A DNA stretch of 64,000 nucleotides, taken from contig JAPDPX010000007.1 of the NCBI GenBank assembly GCA_034506255.1, positions 62,001-126,000 on the forward strand. The letters run 5' to 3'. Positions 35,190 through 44,631 of this stretch are shown piece by piece (the first letter of the stretch is position 1; every line of letters starts with the position of its first letter). The translations under genes and the position numbers were made by a program. The notes below the pieces were generated by a model. It saw nothing but the letters and a program-made list of their open reading frames with translations, was not told where the DNA came from and did no database searches. Origin of the DNA: a candidate division KSB1 bacterium. GTDB lineage: Bacteria > Zhuqueibacterota > Zhuqueibacteria > Zhuqueibacterales > Zhuqueibacteraceae.

Positions 35190-35972
35190 TCAGTTTTGTC
35201 CATCCGTCAAGAGGTGCTCTGACTCGCATGGCTGGCCATGACGAAGCAGCCGCGCCAGCCGCGCCGAACTCTCATTTCTGCCGCGGCGCACCATCCGGCT
35301 GACCGACATGGCCAGAATGTGCAAATAGAGCCGCCAGTCGCGGTGCTTGACATAATACAGATCGAAGTCAACCAAGTGTGCCGCATCCGCAGGGTGGGAG
35401 CCCGAGCTGACGTACAATTGCGCCAGGCCGGTGAGTCCCGGTTTCACCTGTTGCCGTTTGCGATAGTCACGGTGCGCATCAACACGCTTGCTGATCAAGC
35501 CCGGTGTTTCCGGACGCGGTCCCACCAAACTCATTTCGCCCCGCACGACATTCCACAAAACAGGAAGTTCGTCCAGCCGCCAGGCGCGCAGCCGCCTTCC
35601 AACGGCGGTGACGTGTAAATCCCTGGCAAAGGGCAGGGCTGCCAGCTCCTCCAGCTTCGGGTCATGGGACGTGGTGCGGAAGCGATAGACCGTGAACGGT
35701 TTGCCGAAGAGATCCTTTTTCCTTTTCTCCGGCTGTCGGCGGTCAGTTGTGAGCGGCAGATTCATGATGCGTCGCTGACGCCGGCGCCGGTCCACGCCGG
35801 CGTAAATCTGCCGGCAGAAAACCGGCCCGGGCGAGCTGATTTTGACGACCATGGCCACCACTGCCAGCAGTGGCAGGGCGAGCAGCAAAGCAATGCTCGC
35901 AACGAGAACGTCGAGACAGCGAATACCAAGCTCCTGCCTCACCGCGTGATTCCTCCCTTGCAAATTTTTCAT
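35190..35972 (-). CDS. Undecaprenyl-phosphate sugar phosphotransferase-like (bacterial sugar transferase)
   Basis: 260 residues from the ATG at 35970-35972; the long upstream extension has no domain. One N-terminal membrane/re-entrant helix (VLVASIALLLALPLLAVVAM), then SSPGPVFCRQ, a basic insert, FTVYRFRT near 85, RLDELPVLWNVVRGEMSLVG near 130-150, and PRPETPG. These are the polyprenol-P sugar-1-P transferase motifs. The enzyme starts a glycan repeat unit on the lipid carrier at the inner membrane. No glycosyltransferases or polymerases are adjacent. The insert between SSPGPVF and FRFRT is longer than usual. Confidence 0.85.
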   Translation of the reverse strand: MKNLQGRNHAVRQELGIRCLDVLVASIALLLALPLLAVVAMVVKISSPGPVFCRQIYAGVDRRRRQRRIMNLPLTTDRRQPEKRKKDLFGKPFTVYRFRTTSHDPKLEELAALPFARDLHVTAVGRRLRAWRLDELPVLWNVVRGEMSLVGPRPETPGLISKRVDAHRDYRKRQQVKPGLTGLAQLYVSSGSHPADAAHLVDFDLYYVKHRDWRLYLHILAMSVSRMVRRGRNESSARLARLLRHGQPCESEHLLTDGQN

Positions 35973-36330
35973 CCGGTAGACGCGACGGCCTCCTCGCTTT
36001 GAGGTCCTGCAAGCTCCGGCACAAGGCGTTGGCGACCGGCAAAACAGCGCCGGCGATTGTGCCTTTCCTCCGGTGATCCTGGCGGCTGCCGAAACAAAAC
36101 CGCATTTTTCACCGTGTTTCACCGTGCGGTCTGCCCGTGCCGTTTGGACACCGGCTTGCCGGAAAATCCTGGATGAAAAAAATACCTGCAGAAGTCGTCG
36201 TTTGCACAAAACATTCCCACCCGGCAGACGCCCACACGCCGCGCGTGCCAAGTGCTGCAAAATCTTCTTGCAGAAACCCCGGCCATTTTTACTTTTTTGC
36301 AAAATTCCATTTTCTTCTATGGAGGAAGAC
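35973..36330. other. Intergenic region between divergent sugar transferase and alkB
   Basis: About 360 bases with an AT-richer stretch near 36160-36320. No confident promoter hexamers with correct spacing were identified, and no coding content was seen. Confidence 0.4.
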
Positions 36331-37386
36331 ATGAAACCGTGGCCTTATTTGCTGGCTTACCTCATGCCACTCAGTGCCGTGGTGGGACATTATTGCGGAG
36401 GTGTTTTTCATTTTTTAACACCGCTGCTTGCCTTCGGCATCATTCCATTGCTCGATCTGTTGGTCGGTGTGGAGGGTAACCGCCTGCCGCCGGCCGAGCT
36501 GGAAAAACTGGCGGAAAAAATGAGCTTTCGGCTGATCACCTTTTTTTATGTTCCCGTGCAGGTGGGGCTGGTGATTTGGGGAGCGCATGTCACCACGCAC
36601 GCGGCGCTGACGGCGCTGGAGTGGCTCGGGCTGGTGTTATCGGTTGGCATAGTCACCGGCGGCATCGGCATCACGGTGGCGCACGAGCTGTTCCACAAAA
36701 AGAATGCTCTCGAAAAAACGCTGGGGCATGTGCTGTTATTGACGGTCAGCTACATGCATTTTGCACTCGAGCATCTCATTGGCCATCATGTGAACGTGGC
36801 CACGCCGCGCGATCCCGCCACCGCACGCTATGGCGAGTCCCTGTATGCCTTCTATCCGCGCACGGTGATCAACAGTTGGCGCAGTGCCTGGCGCTTCGAG
36901 CAGCGGCGGCTGCAGCGCGCAGGATTGCCGCTCGTGAGCCGGCACAACCGCATGCTCTGGTTTGCCGCGTTGCCGGTGTTGTTTGCCCTGCTGTTGGGTG
37001 GCATCCTGGGCTGGCAGGCAATCCCCTACTTCCTTGCCCAGAGTGTGGTGGCATTCTCCCTGCTGGAGATCGTCAACTACCTCGAACACTACGGCCTGCG
37101 GCGCCGCGAACTCGCGCCCGGCCGCTATGAGCGGGTCAATCTGACGCACGCCTGGAATGCGGATCAGCGCCTGACCAACTATTTTCTGTTCAAGCTGCAG
37201 CGTCATGCCGATCATCATGTTCATCCGCAGCGGCGCTACCAAACGTTGCGCCATTTCGCGGAAAGCCCGCAACTGCCGACCGGCTATGCCGGCATGATGT
37301 TGCTGGCGCTGGTGCCGCCACTGTGGCGTGCAGTCATGCATCCCCGGCTGGCGGCGTTTCAGCAGCAGTATCCCGCCAATACCTGA
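36331..37386 (+). CDS. alkB: AlkB-type membrane diiron monooxygenase (alkane 1-monooxygenase)
   Basis: 351 residues from the ATG at 36331, with GGAGGA six bases before it. The His clusters are complete: HELFHKK (118-124), EHLIGHHVNV (147-156), NYLEHYGLRR (249-258, the AlkB-specific motif) and LQRHADHHVHP (289-299). Six membrane helices surround them. The enzyme hydroxylates terminal carbons of medium-chain alkanes using O2 and electrons from rubredoxin; the rubredoxin and reductase are not in the window. This suggests an aerobic or microaerobic life style. Some family members act on fatty acids or other lipids. Confidence 0.92.
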   Translation: MKPWPYLLAYLMPLSAVVGHYCGGVFHFLTPLLAFGIIPLLDLLVGVEGNRLPPAELEKLAEKMSFRLITFFYVPVQVGLVIWGAHVTTHAALTALEWLGLVLSVGIVTGGIGITVAHELFHKKNALEKTLGHVLLLTVSYMHFALEHLIGHHVNVATPRDPATARYGESLYAFYPRTVINSWRSAWRFEQRRLQRAGLPLVSRHNRMLWFAALPVLFALLLGGILGWQAIPYFLAQSVVAFSLLEIVNYLEHYGLRRRELAPGRYERVNLTHAWNADQRLTNYFLFKLQRHADHHVHPQRRYQTLRHFAESPQLPTGYAGMMLLALVPPLWRAVMHPRLAAFQQQYPANT

Positions 37387-37416
37387 GGCCCGGCCGGCTG
37401 TGTGCCGCTGCCGGTT

Positions 37417-38316
37417 TCACGCGGACACGATCAAAATCACTCCGGCGAGCATCACGCTGCAACCCCACAGCCGCTGCAAAATGTTTTCTTCATGAAAAAA
37501 CCACCAGCCCAGCAGGGTGGCGAAGATCATGCTGGTGCGCTTGACGGAAATCATGTAGGCGACTTCCACGCGGCTGAGCGCCAGATAATGGCACACAACC
37601 GTGGCCGCGACCGCCAGCCCGATCAGCAGGAACAGGCCAACCTGACCGCCGGCAAATCGCCATCCCCGGCGCGCGTGTGCGGCCGTGAGCGGCAGCATCA
37701 CCAGGCTGGCAAGGGGATAGTAAAAAACCGCGAAGAAAAAAGGGCTGGAATGTTGCACCGCCACTTTGCCGAGCGTGGAAGTGACACTGTAAAGCGCGGC
37801 GACAAGCAACATCAGGCGGGAGCCTTTTTCGCGTGCCAGGGCCTGCAGCGGGGACAGCAGGCTTTTGCGCCTGCTCCCGCGATCATGCCCCTGTGAAGCA
37901 GCGGCATTGTTTTGAAGATTGAGCCAATAAGCGCCCAACACAATGCAAACCACCCCGGCCGCGCCGCGCGCACTGATCTTCTCGCCCAACAACACTGTCG
38001 GCACCACCAGCAGAAACAGCGGTGTAAAGGCGAGATAAGGCACGGTGAGAGAAAGCGGCGAGAGCTGCAGTGCACGCATACTCAAGGAGGCCGCTGTCAA
38101 CTCCAGCGGGATGAGCACCGCCACGGTGAGAGCAAAGACCGCATCCCACCGCGGAAGGTCGATGAACGGCAGCAGGGGCAGGAGAAAAATTGAGGCATAG
38201 CCGAAGCGCACCCAGGTCACCGTCCAACTGTCGGCGGACTGGGCCGCCTTCTTGCAGAGTGTGTCGCCCACTGCGCTCATCACCGCCGAGCCCAGGGCAA
38301 GGATCAACCAGGACAT
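37417..38316 (-). CDS. EamA/DMT-family transporter
   Basis: 299 residues with ten predicted membrane helices in two EamA repeats (about 1-130 and 160-299). The start is the ATG at 38314-38316 (MSWLILALGSAVMSAVGDTL). Repeat 1 has LSLTVPYLAFTPLFLLVVPT with LLGEKIS, and repeat 2 has VEVAYMISVKRTSMIFATLLG with FFHEENILQRLWG. The family exports or imports amino acids, nucleosides or other metabolites across the inner membrane. Substrate unknown. Convergent with alkB. Confidence 0.85.
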   Translation of the reverse strand: MSWLILALGSAVMSAVGDTLCKKAAQSADSWTVTWVRFGYASIFLLPLLPFIDLPRWDAVFALTVAVLIPLELTAASLSMRALQLSPLSLTVPYLAFTPLFLLVVPTVLLGEKISARGAAGVVCIVLGAYWLNLQNNAAASQGHDRGSRRKSLLSPLQALAREKGSRLMLLVAALYSVTSTLGKVAVQHSSPFFFAVFYYPLASLVMLPLTAAHARRGWRFAGGQVGLFLLIGLAVAATVVCHYLALSRVEVAYMISVKRTSMIFATLLGWWFFHEENILQRLWGCSVMLAGVILIVSA

Positions 38317-38650
38317 ATCAGCATGTTGCCTCCCTGCCGCGCCGCGGCACGCAGCAGCACTGAATCCTCCCTGCTCAAAAAAACCGCCGCCAGTCCGGAG
38401 CCTTTCGTCTCGAATGCCGGCCGCCGGGCCTTTCGTCTTCCCTTCATGCTCCCGCCCTCCTGGAAGCCGTGCCGGTCGATACAAGCTCCATGCGCAGCGA
38501 AGCTGCAGTTTTCACCAAGGCAGAGGCCGTGGAAACTGCGGGGTTTCCCCCGGCGCTGTCATGCGGTTGCCGGGCCGCTTTATCAACGGAGAGGATGAAG
38601 CGCAACCAATGGTTGCGTGAACTCCCGGATTCATGAGCGGCAAGCCCGCC
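38317..38650. other. Intergenic region between mgtE and the EamA gene
   Basis: About 330 bases. It holds a perfect short hairpin CGCAACC-AAT-GGTTGCG at 38601-38617, about 30 bases past the mgtE stop, without a T-run. No coding content was seen. Confidence 0.45.
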
Positions 38651-40030
38651 TTACAGCATCGTTCCGCCCAGGATCAGAAGCGCCACCGAAAAGTAGATGA
38701 TCAAGCCGGTGACATCCACCAGCGTGGCCACAAACGGCGCCGAGGATACGGCGGGATCAAAACCCAGCCGGCGCAGAATGAACGGCAGCATCGAGCCGGT
38801 GAGCGTGCCCCACATGACCACGCCGACCAGACTGCAGGCAACGGTGAGGCCGACGAGCATATAATGCTCGCCATAAAGGGCTTCGTTGTTGGGAATCAGT
38901 AATATTTGCAGGATGGCGATGGTGCCCAGGATGGAGCCCAGACCGAAACCGGAGACCAGCTCCCGCCGCATCACGCGCCACCAATCCCGCAGCCGAATCT
39001 CCTCCAGCGCCATGGCGCGGATCACCAGCGAGGCGGCCTGGGAGCCGGAATTGCCACCACTGCTGATGATGAGCGGGATGAACAGCGCCAGCACGACGGC
39101 ACGCTCGATTTCACCCTCAAAGTATTTCATCGCGGCAGCCGTCAGGGTTTCCCCCAAAAAGAGCAGCGACAGCCACACCCCGCGTTTCCTCAACATGCTG
39201 AAAAAGCCGGTCTGGATGTAAGGTTCGTCGAGGGACTGCACGGCGGCCATCTTTTGAATGTCCTCCGTGGCTTCTTCTTCCACCACGTCGAGCATGTCGT
39301 CAACGGTGACGATGCCGAGCAGCACGCCTTCCGAGTCGGTGACCGGCAGCGCGACACGGTCGTATTTCTGCATCAATTTCGCGGCGTATTCGCGATCGTC
39401 GTAGGCGGAAAGTGAAACAAAATGGCGGTCCATGACTGTCGCCACGGCTTCGCTGGGATCGGCCAGGATGAGCTTGCGCAGGCGCACGTCATCGATGAGT
39501 TTGCCGGCATCATCGACCACATAGACGATGTTGATGGTTTCGGCATCCTTGCCATTTTGCCGCAGATGTTCGAGCGCCTTGCCGATGGTCCACTCCGGCT
39601 TGATGGCGACATATTCCGGCGTCATCAGGCGGCCGACACTTTCTTCGGGATAACCGAGCAGTTGCCGCGCTTCTTTGAGATCTTCGGGCGGGAGCAAATT
39701 CAGCAATTGCTGCGTCACCTGGGCGGGCATCTCTTCGAAAAGCACGGTGCGGTCATCGGGCGCCAGCTCGCGCAACAAGGCGCGGGTGTTGTCGGCGCTC
39801 AAACTTTGCAACAGGCGTTGCTGCTCTTCCGGGGGCAGATAGGCAAACACTTCCGCGGCTGTTTGGCGGGGCAGGAGTCGAAAGAGGATGGGTTGATCTT
39901 CCGCTGGCAGGCTGGTCAGCAGCTCGGCGATCTCCGGCGCTTCCCAGTCGGAGATGCCGTCCTTCAAACCCGAATAGGCCTTGTCACGAATCAGCTCCTG
40001 AATATCGGGAACCAGCAGTTCTTTCAGCAT
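38651..40030 (-). CDS. mgtE: Magnesium transporter MgtE
   Basis: 459 residues, the full usual length. It has an N-terminal helical superhelix domain (about 1-130: ADNTRALLRELAPDDRTVLF), two CBS domains (about 140-260: VGRLMTPEYVAI and VTDSEGVLLGIVTVDDMLDV), then five membrane helices with the ion-pore signature GGNSGSQAASLVIRAMAL near 345 and the closing helix block FVATLVDVTGLIIYFSVA. It is a Mg2+-gated Mg2+ channel of the inner membrane. GAGGTGAG precedes the ATG. No M-box riboswitch was recognised in the short upstream region. Confidence 0.95.
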   Translation of the reverse strand: MLKELLVPDIQELIRDKAYSGLKDGISDWEAPEIAELLTSLPAEDQPILFRLLPRQTAAEVFAYLPPEEQQRLLQSLSADNTRALLRELAPDDRTVLFEEMPAQVTQQLLNLLPPEDLKEARQLLGYPEESVGRLMTPEYVAIKPEWTIGKALEHLRQNGKDAETINIVYVVDDAGKLIDDVRLRKLILADPSEAVATVMDRHFVSLSAYDDREYAAKLMQKYDRVALPVTDSEGVLLGIVTVDDMLDVVEEEATEDIQKMAAVQSLDEPYIQTGFFSMLRKRGVWLSLLFLGETLTAAAMKYFEGEIERAVVLALFIPLIISSGGNSGSQAASLVIRAMALEEIRLRDWWRVMRRELVSGFGLGSILGTIAILQILLIPNNEALYGEHYMLVGLTVACSLVGVVMWGTLTGSMLPFILRRLGFDPAVSSAPFVATLVDVTGLIIYFSVALLILGGTML

Positions 40031-40289
40031 GACTCACCTCGCGACGATCCCAATGCGATGGGGCGAAAAAATGGCGTGAACATAGAAAGCATCTGCAAGA
40101 AAGTCAAGACTCGAGGCCAAAGCGCGCTCGAGCGGGCGAGGCAGTGGCGACACCCGCAACTTTGAGGCAGTGCAGTTGTTGGCGATGCTTGTTTCCCGGC
40201 GACGGGTGGCCCGCGAAAACCGGTGGATGCGGCTGGAAAACTACACCTGTCCGGAGGGTTTTGCGGAAAAAAGCAAGGGTGCTTTTGCG

Positions 40290-41495
40290 TCAACTGGTTG
40301 GCTTGTCCGCGGGTGGCAGTACCGCGAGGAAATCCGCTTGAATGCGGCGGCAATAGTCGTCCAGCAGAGTGAGCAAACGCTCGCGGTCTGGCGAACCCAA
40401 AACGAAGCCGACGTGATTTTTCTTGCGCAGGCGGTAAAAGATCTCCGGATCCTGATAGGCCGAGGTGTCGGGCCATTCCTGCCGGGCCAGCGAGATGATG
40501 ACACCGCCATAGTCACGCCGGGTTTCCGGCAAGCGATACTCCTGCTCACCCTGCGCAATTTCGATTCTGGCCCATTGCGCCCAGAGATTGATGCCGGTGG
40601 CGGCTTGCACCATTTCGACAATGTTGGCGCCGCCCACGCGCGCCGCCGCTTCAAGAAAATAGAACCGGCCGTCGGTGGCGCTCTTGATGAACTCGATATG
40701 CGTCACCCCGCGCACCAGCCCCAGCGCGGCGATGACCCGGGCATTCTCCGCCTGCAGGGCGCGCGCCAGCGGCGAGCCGCGCAACACCGTGCGGGTGATA
40801 AACACCCCGCCTTCGTGGGCCACGTGCATCGGCGGCTGGGCATATTCATGCACCTCGGCAAATACAATTTTGCGTTCGGAAATGATGGTATCGACGTGAT
40901 AGACTTCACCCGGCAGATAGCGCTCCAGCAGGTAAAAGGACTGGCGGTCACCCAAAGCCTCGAGCAACGGCCAGAGCTCGTCCGCGGCATGGACTTTCTT
41001 GATGCCGACCGAGGAGGCTTCCGAACGCGGTTTGAGCACCCATGGGGGCGGCACCGTTGCCAGGAAGTGGCGCAGGGCGTCATAGTTGAGCACGTGAATG
41101 AAATCCGGCACGGCGAGGTCACGCTCGCGGGCCCGCATGCGCATGGCCAGCTTGTCGCGAAAATAGCGTGCCGTGGTCTCGCCCATGCCGGGCAGGCGCA
41201 AATGCTCGCGCAGCGTTGCCACCATTTCCACGTCATAATCATCGAGCGGCACGATGCGGTCAACCGTGCGCGTGCGCATCAGGTAACTCACCCCTTTGAT
41301 GACGTCGTCGCGGTTGTAGAGATCAGGGAGATAGAAAATCTCGTCCAGGCTTTCCCGCGGCCAGTCGGCATGCTCCAACGCCTGGGTGGTCAACAAATAT
41401 ACCCGGCAGCCCTGGCGCTTGCATTCACGCAGGAATTCCTGGCCCTTTTCATAGCTCGCAACGCACAATACCGTCTTGCGGGTGGCTGCGCTCAT
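40290..41495 (-). CDS. ATP-grasp family carboxylate-amine ligase-like protein
   Basis: 401 residues. Residues 1-110 form a Rossmann-like pre-ATP-grasp domain (TVLCVASYEKGQEFL). The ATP-grasp core has PPWVLKPRSEASSVGIKKV near 148-166, a Lys/Arg nucleotide-binding segment, LERYLPGEVYHVD near 190, and FYFLEAAARVGGANIVEMV near 270-288, with the Glu/Asn pair that binds Mg-ATP. It forms an acyl-phosphate and joins it to an amine, but the substrates are unknown. It has its own strong promoter. The family includes peptide- and amino-acid ligases. No amino-ligase neighbours point to a pathway. Confidence 0.85.
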   Translation of the reverse strand: MSAATRKTVLCVASYEKGQEFLRECKRQGCRVYLLTTQALEHADWPRESLDEIFYLPDLYNRDDVIKGVSYLMRTRTVDRIVPLDDYDVEMVATLREHLRLPGMGETTARYFRDKLAMRMRARERDLAVPDFIHVLNYDALRHFLATVPPPWVLKPRSEASSVGIKKVHAADELWPLLEALGDRQSFYLLERYLPGEVYHVDTIISERKIVFAEVHEYAQPPMHVAHEGGVFITRTVLRGSPLARALQAENARVIAALGLVRGVTHIEFIKSATDGRFYFLEAAARVGGANIVEMVQAATGINLWAQWARIEIAQGEQEYRLPETRRDYGGVIISLARQEWPDTSAYQDPEIFYRLRKKNHVGFVLGSPDRERLLTLLDDYCRRIQADFLAVLPPADKPTS

Positions 41496-41540
41496 GGTTC
41501 CCTCTCCGCTGCTTGAATGTCACATCTTTGGCATGGTGGC

Positions 41541-41569
41541 ATAATACCGGATTTTCCGGGGATTGTCAA
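41541..41569 (-). promoter_or_regulatory. Sigma-70-type promoter for the ATP-grasp gene
   Basis: On the minus strand a consensus TTGACA (41569-41564) is followed after exactly 17 bases by TATTAT (41546-41541), about 45 bases before the ATG at 41495. Confidence 0.7.
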
Positions 41570-41667
41570 GCGCACCGGACTTTTTCGTTTGAAATCATCA
41601 GAATAGTTCACAAATTCCGCGGTGTTTTTCAAAAACCACGATTCACTTCATCCGGAAAGGAAGAGCG

Positions 41668-42681
41668 GTGCACAAGGTGACTTTGATTCCAGGTGACGGT
41701 ATTGGGCCGGCCATCATTGAGGCGGCGGTCATGGTGCTGGAAGCCGCGGGTGTGAAAATCGAATGGGATCGCCAGCTCGCCGGCATGGCGGCGGTCGAGC
41801 AATGCGGCACTCCGATCCCGGAGTCCACCCTGGCTTCCCTGCGGCAAACACGCGTGGCCTTGAAAGGGCCCCTGACCACGCCGGTGGGTGGGGGCTATCG
41901 CAGCGTCAATGTGGCGCTGCGCCAGGAATTCAAGCTGTATGCCAATGTGCGGCCGGCGGTGTCATTCGCAGGCACCCGGGCAATCCATCCCGACGTCGAC
42001 CTGGTGATCATTCGCGAAAACACGGAGGGTTTGTATTCCGGCATCGAGCATTTCATCACCGCGGACGGCGTCCACATCGCGGCGGAGAGCACGGCGCTGA
42101 TCACGCGCAGCGGCTCGGAGAAGATTTTGCGGTATGCCTTCGAATATGCGCGCCACCACAAGCGCCGGCGCGTGACGCTGGTGCACAAAGCCAACATCCT
42201 GAAATGCACCACCGGCATGTTTCTGGAGATCGGCCGCGCCCTGGCGCACATGTATCCCGACCTCGAGTTCAATGACAAGATCATCGACGCCTGTGCCATG
42301 CAAATGGTGATGACTCCCGCCGCCTTCGATGTCATCGTCACCACCAATCTTTTCGGCGATATTCTTTCGGATCTGGCCGCCGGCCTGGTGGGCGGGCTGG
42401 GTCTGACCGCCGGTGCGAACATCGGGCGGGATGCAGCGATTTTCGAGGCGGTGCATGGCAGCGCACCCGATCTCGCCGGCAAAAACCTCGCCAATCCCAC
42501 CGCGGTGATCATGGCCGGTGTCATGATGCTGGATCATCTCGGTGAATATCAGGCGGCACGGCGCATCGAGCAGGCGGTGCGCCGCGTGATCCGGGAGGGC
42601 AAAGCCGTCACCCCCGATCTCAACCGCCAGACGCCGGTGAGCACGGCGGAAATGGCGGCGGCGATTGTGGCCGCGCTGTGA
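41668..42681 (+). CDS. NAD-dependent isocitrate dehydrogenase-type (isocitrate/isopropylmalate family)
   Basis: 337 residues from a GTG at 41668 preceded by GGAAAGGAAGAG. Motifs are TLIPGDGIGP at 5-14, GPLTTPVGGGYRSVNVALRQ near 71-90 with substrate-binding Ser/Asn/Arg, RENTEGLYSGIEH near 113, the Tyr/Lys active-site region with LVHKANILK near 172, NLFGDILSDLAAGLVGG near 228, and the cofactor loop HGSAPDLAGKN near 270 that favours NAD. The eukaryotic-type NAD-IDH pattern is closer than LeuB. The alternative is homoisocitrate or 3-isopropylmalate dehydrogenase. It converts isocitrate to 2-oxoglutarate in the TCA cycle. Monocistronic, convergent with the ABC transporter. Confidence 0.87.
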   Translation: MHKVTLIPGDGIGPAIIEAAVMVLEAAGVKIEWDRQLAGMAAVEQCGTPIPESTLASLRQTRVALKGPLTTPVGGGYRSVNVALRQEFKLYANVRPAVSFAGTRAIHPDVDLVIIRENTEGLYSGIEHFITADGVHIAAESTALITRSGSEKILRYAFEYARHHKRRRVTLVHKANILKCTTGMFLEIGRALAHMYPDLEFNDKIIDACAMQMVMTPAAFDVIVTTNLFGDILSDLAAGLVGGLGLTAGANIGRDAAIFEAVHGSAPDLAGKNLANPTAVIMAGVMMLDHLGEYQAARRIEQAVRRVIREGKAVTPDLNRQTPVSTAEMAAAIVAAL

Positions 42682-42714
42682 GACGGCAGCGGACGAAAAG
42701 CGCGGCCGGCTGTG

Positions 42715-44631
42715 TCATTGATACCCGGCGGCTTGCAGCCGGAACAACTCGGCATAGCGGCCGTTCTGGCGCAGCAGTTCCTCGTGCGTGCCCAACTCCA
42801 GCAGTTCGCCGTTGTCGAGCACGAGGATGCGGTCCGCCATGCGCACGGTGGAGAAGCGGTGTGAGATCAGCACCGCTGATTTGCCGCGGGTCAAATCCGC
42901 GAAGCGCTGAAAGACTTCATGCTCGGCGCGGGCGTCGAGCGCGGCGGTGGGCTCGTCGAGAATGAGCAATTGCGCCTCGCGCATGTAGGCGCGCGCCAGC
43001 GCCATTTTCTGCCATTCGCCGCCGGAGAGTTCCACCCCGCCATCGAAGCGCCGGCCGACGATCTGTTCGTAACCCTGCGGCAGCTTGGCGATGACGGTAT
43101 TGGCCAGACTGCGCGCCGCCGCCTGCGCGATGCGCGCGCGATCGTCACGAGCTTCGATGCGGCCGACGGCAATATTTTCCGCCGCCGTGAAATGGTAATG
43201 CACGAAATCCTGAAAGATCACCCCGATTTCCCGCCGCAAGTCTTCCAAATCATAGTCGCGCAGATCATGGCCATCCAGCAGGATGCGGCCTTCCGTGGGG
43301 TCATACAGACGCGCCAGCAGCTTGGCGAGCGTGGTTTTGCCCGCGCCATTCTCCCCCACCAGCGCCAGCTTCTCCCCCGCCCGCAAGGTGAAGGACAAAT
43401 GACGGTTGGCCCAGCGCGCACTGTTGGGATATTTGAATCCGACATTCTCGAACGTGAAGCCCTCCCGGATCGGGCGTGGAAAGGGCCGTGCCTTCGGCCG
43501 GGAAACGATGCGCGGTTGCAGCGCGAAAAAGTCGAACAAATCGCGCAGATAGAGTGCGCCCTCGGCAACAGTGGAGAAACGTTGAATCAGACTTTGCAGC
43601 AGGCCGCGCAGACGCGCAAACGAACCCGCCAGAAAAGTCATGTCGCCCAGGGAGAGCTGGCCGCCCACGGTGCGCATGATGATGAAGATGTAGGCACCAT
43701 AATAGCCCACACTCGCCACCATGGCGAGCAGCGTGCCCCAGCCCGCGCGGCGCACCGCGAGCGCGCGGTTGGCGCGGTAATAGCGATCGGCCAGCTCGCG
43801 ATAACGTTCGGTGAGAAAATCCGCCAGACCGAAAATTTTGACCTCCTTGGCGGTTTCATCGCTGGCACCGGTGTAGCGCAGATAGTCGAGCTGGCGGCGC
43901 TCGGGGGTCCAACTGTACATCAATGAATAACTGCGCGCATTGAAATGCGATTCGCCCAGCAGCGCCGGAATCAGCGTCACCATCAACAGCAGAATCAACC
44001 AGGGATTGAACGCCACCAGGCCGACTGAAAGAAACATCATGGTGATGACGTCCTGGGCCTGCTCGAGCACCTGTGACATCAACGCCATGCGGCCGGCGGT
44101 CTGGCGGCGTGCCCGCTCCAACTTGTCATAGAAGGAGGCGTCTTCGAAATAATCCAGATCGAGCGCCGCGGCATGCCGCATCAACCGCACGGAGGTTTGG
44201 TTGGAGAAAAGATCGCCGAGCATGCTGTCCACCAGCGCCAGCGCCCGATTCAGAATGTCCGACACGAAGATGATGCCGAATTCGATGGCGACCAGCTTCC
44301 ACAAATAATCGAGCGCGCGCGGCGGGGGAAGTTGTGTCAGATGCACCACTTCATCGATGATGAGCTTGCCGATATAGAGGGTGGCCAGTGGCACGGCGGC
44401 GCGCACCACGCGCAGCACCATGCTGGCGAGCGTGAGCGGCGGGCTGGTCTGCCAAATCAACAAAAAAAGCTGGGGCAGATTGCCCAGCGCTTTGAAGCGT
44501 TCCCGCAGGGGGACGGGAGGTTCATCGCGATGTTGTGGCGGCTGCAGTTTGCGACGAAAGGCCAGCAGGCCCTCCCACAACCAACGCAGCGGGCGTTTGA
44601 GCAGTTGAACCGCGCGCGGCATATTCTTCAT
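42715..44631 (-). CDS. ABC exporter, fused membrane and ATPase domains
   Basis: 638 residues from the ATG at 44629-44631, which overlaps the stop of the upstream gene (ATGA). Six membrane helices lie within about 55-370. The nucleotide-binding domain has Walker A GENGAGKTT (426-434), a Q-loop at FQDF near 473, signature LSGGE (about 535), Walker B LLILDE (about 555) and the H-loop SHRFS. It forms a homodimeric or heterodimeric exporter in the inner membrane. The first 50 residues are a basic cytoplasmic extension. Translational coupling to a secreted SAM-hydrolase-like protein is notable. Substrate unknown. Confidence 0.9.
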   Translation of the reverse strand: MKNMPRAVQLLKRPLRWLWEGLLAFRRKLQPPQHRDEPPVPLRERFKALGNLPQLFLLIWQTSPPLTLASMVLRVVRAAVPLATLYIGKLIIDEVVHLTQLPPPRALDYLWKLVAIEFGIIFVSDILNRALALVDSMLGDLFSNQTSVRLMRHAAALDLDYFEDASFYDKLERARRQTAGRMALMSQVLEQAQDVITMMFLSVGLVAFNPWLILLLMVTLIPALLGESHFNARSYSLMYSWTPERRQLDYLRYTGASDETAKEVKIFGLADFLTERYRELADRYYRANRALAVRRAGWGTLLAMVASVGYYGAYIFIIMRTVGGQLSLGDMTFLAGSFARLRGLLQSLIQRFSTVAEGALYLRDLFDFFALQPRIVSRPKARPFPRPIREGFTFENVGFKYPNSARWANRHLSFTLRAGEKLALVGENGAGKTTLAKLLARLYDPTEGRILLDGHDLRDYDLEDLRREIGVIFQDFVHYHFTAAENIAVGRIEARDDRARIAQAAARSLANTVIAKLPQGYEQIVGRRFDGGVELSGGEWQKMALARAYMREAQLLILDEPTAALDARAEHEVFQRFADLTRGKSAVLISHRFSTVRMADRILVLDNGELLELGTHEELLRQNGRYAELFRLQAAGYQ

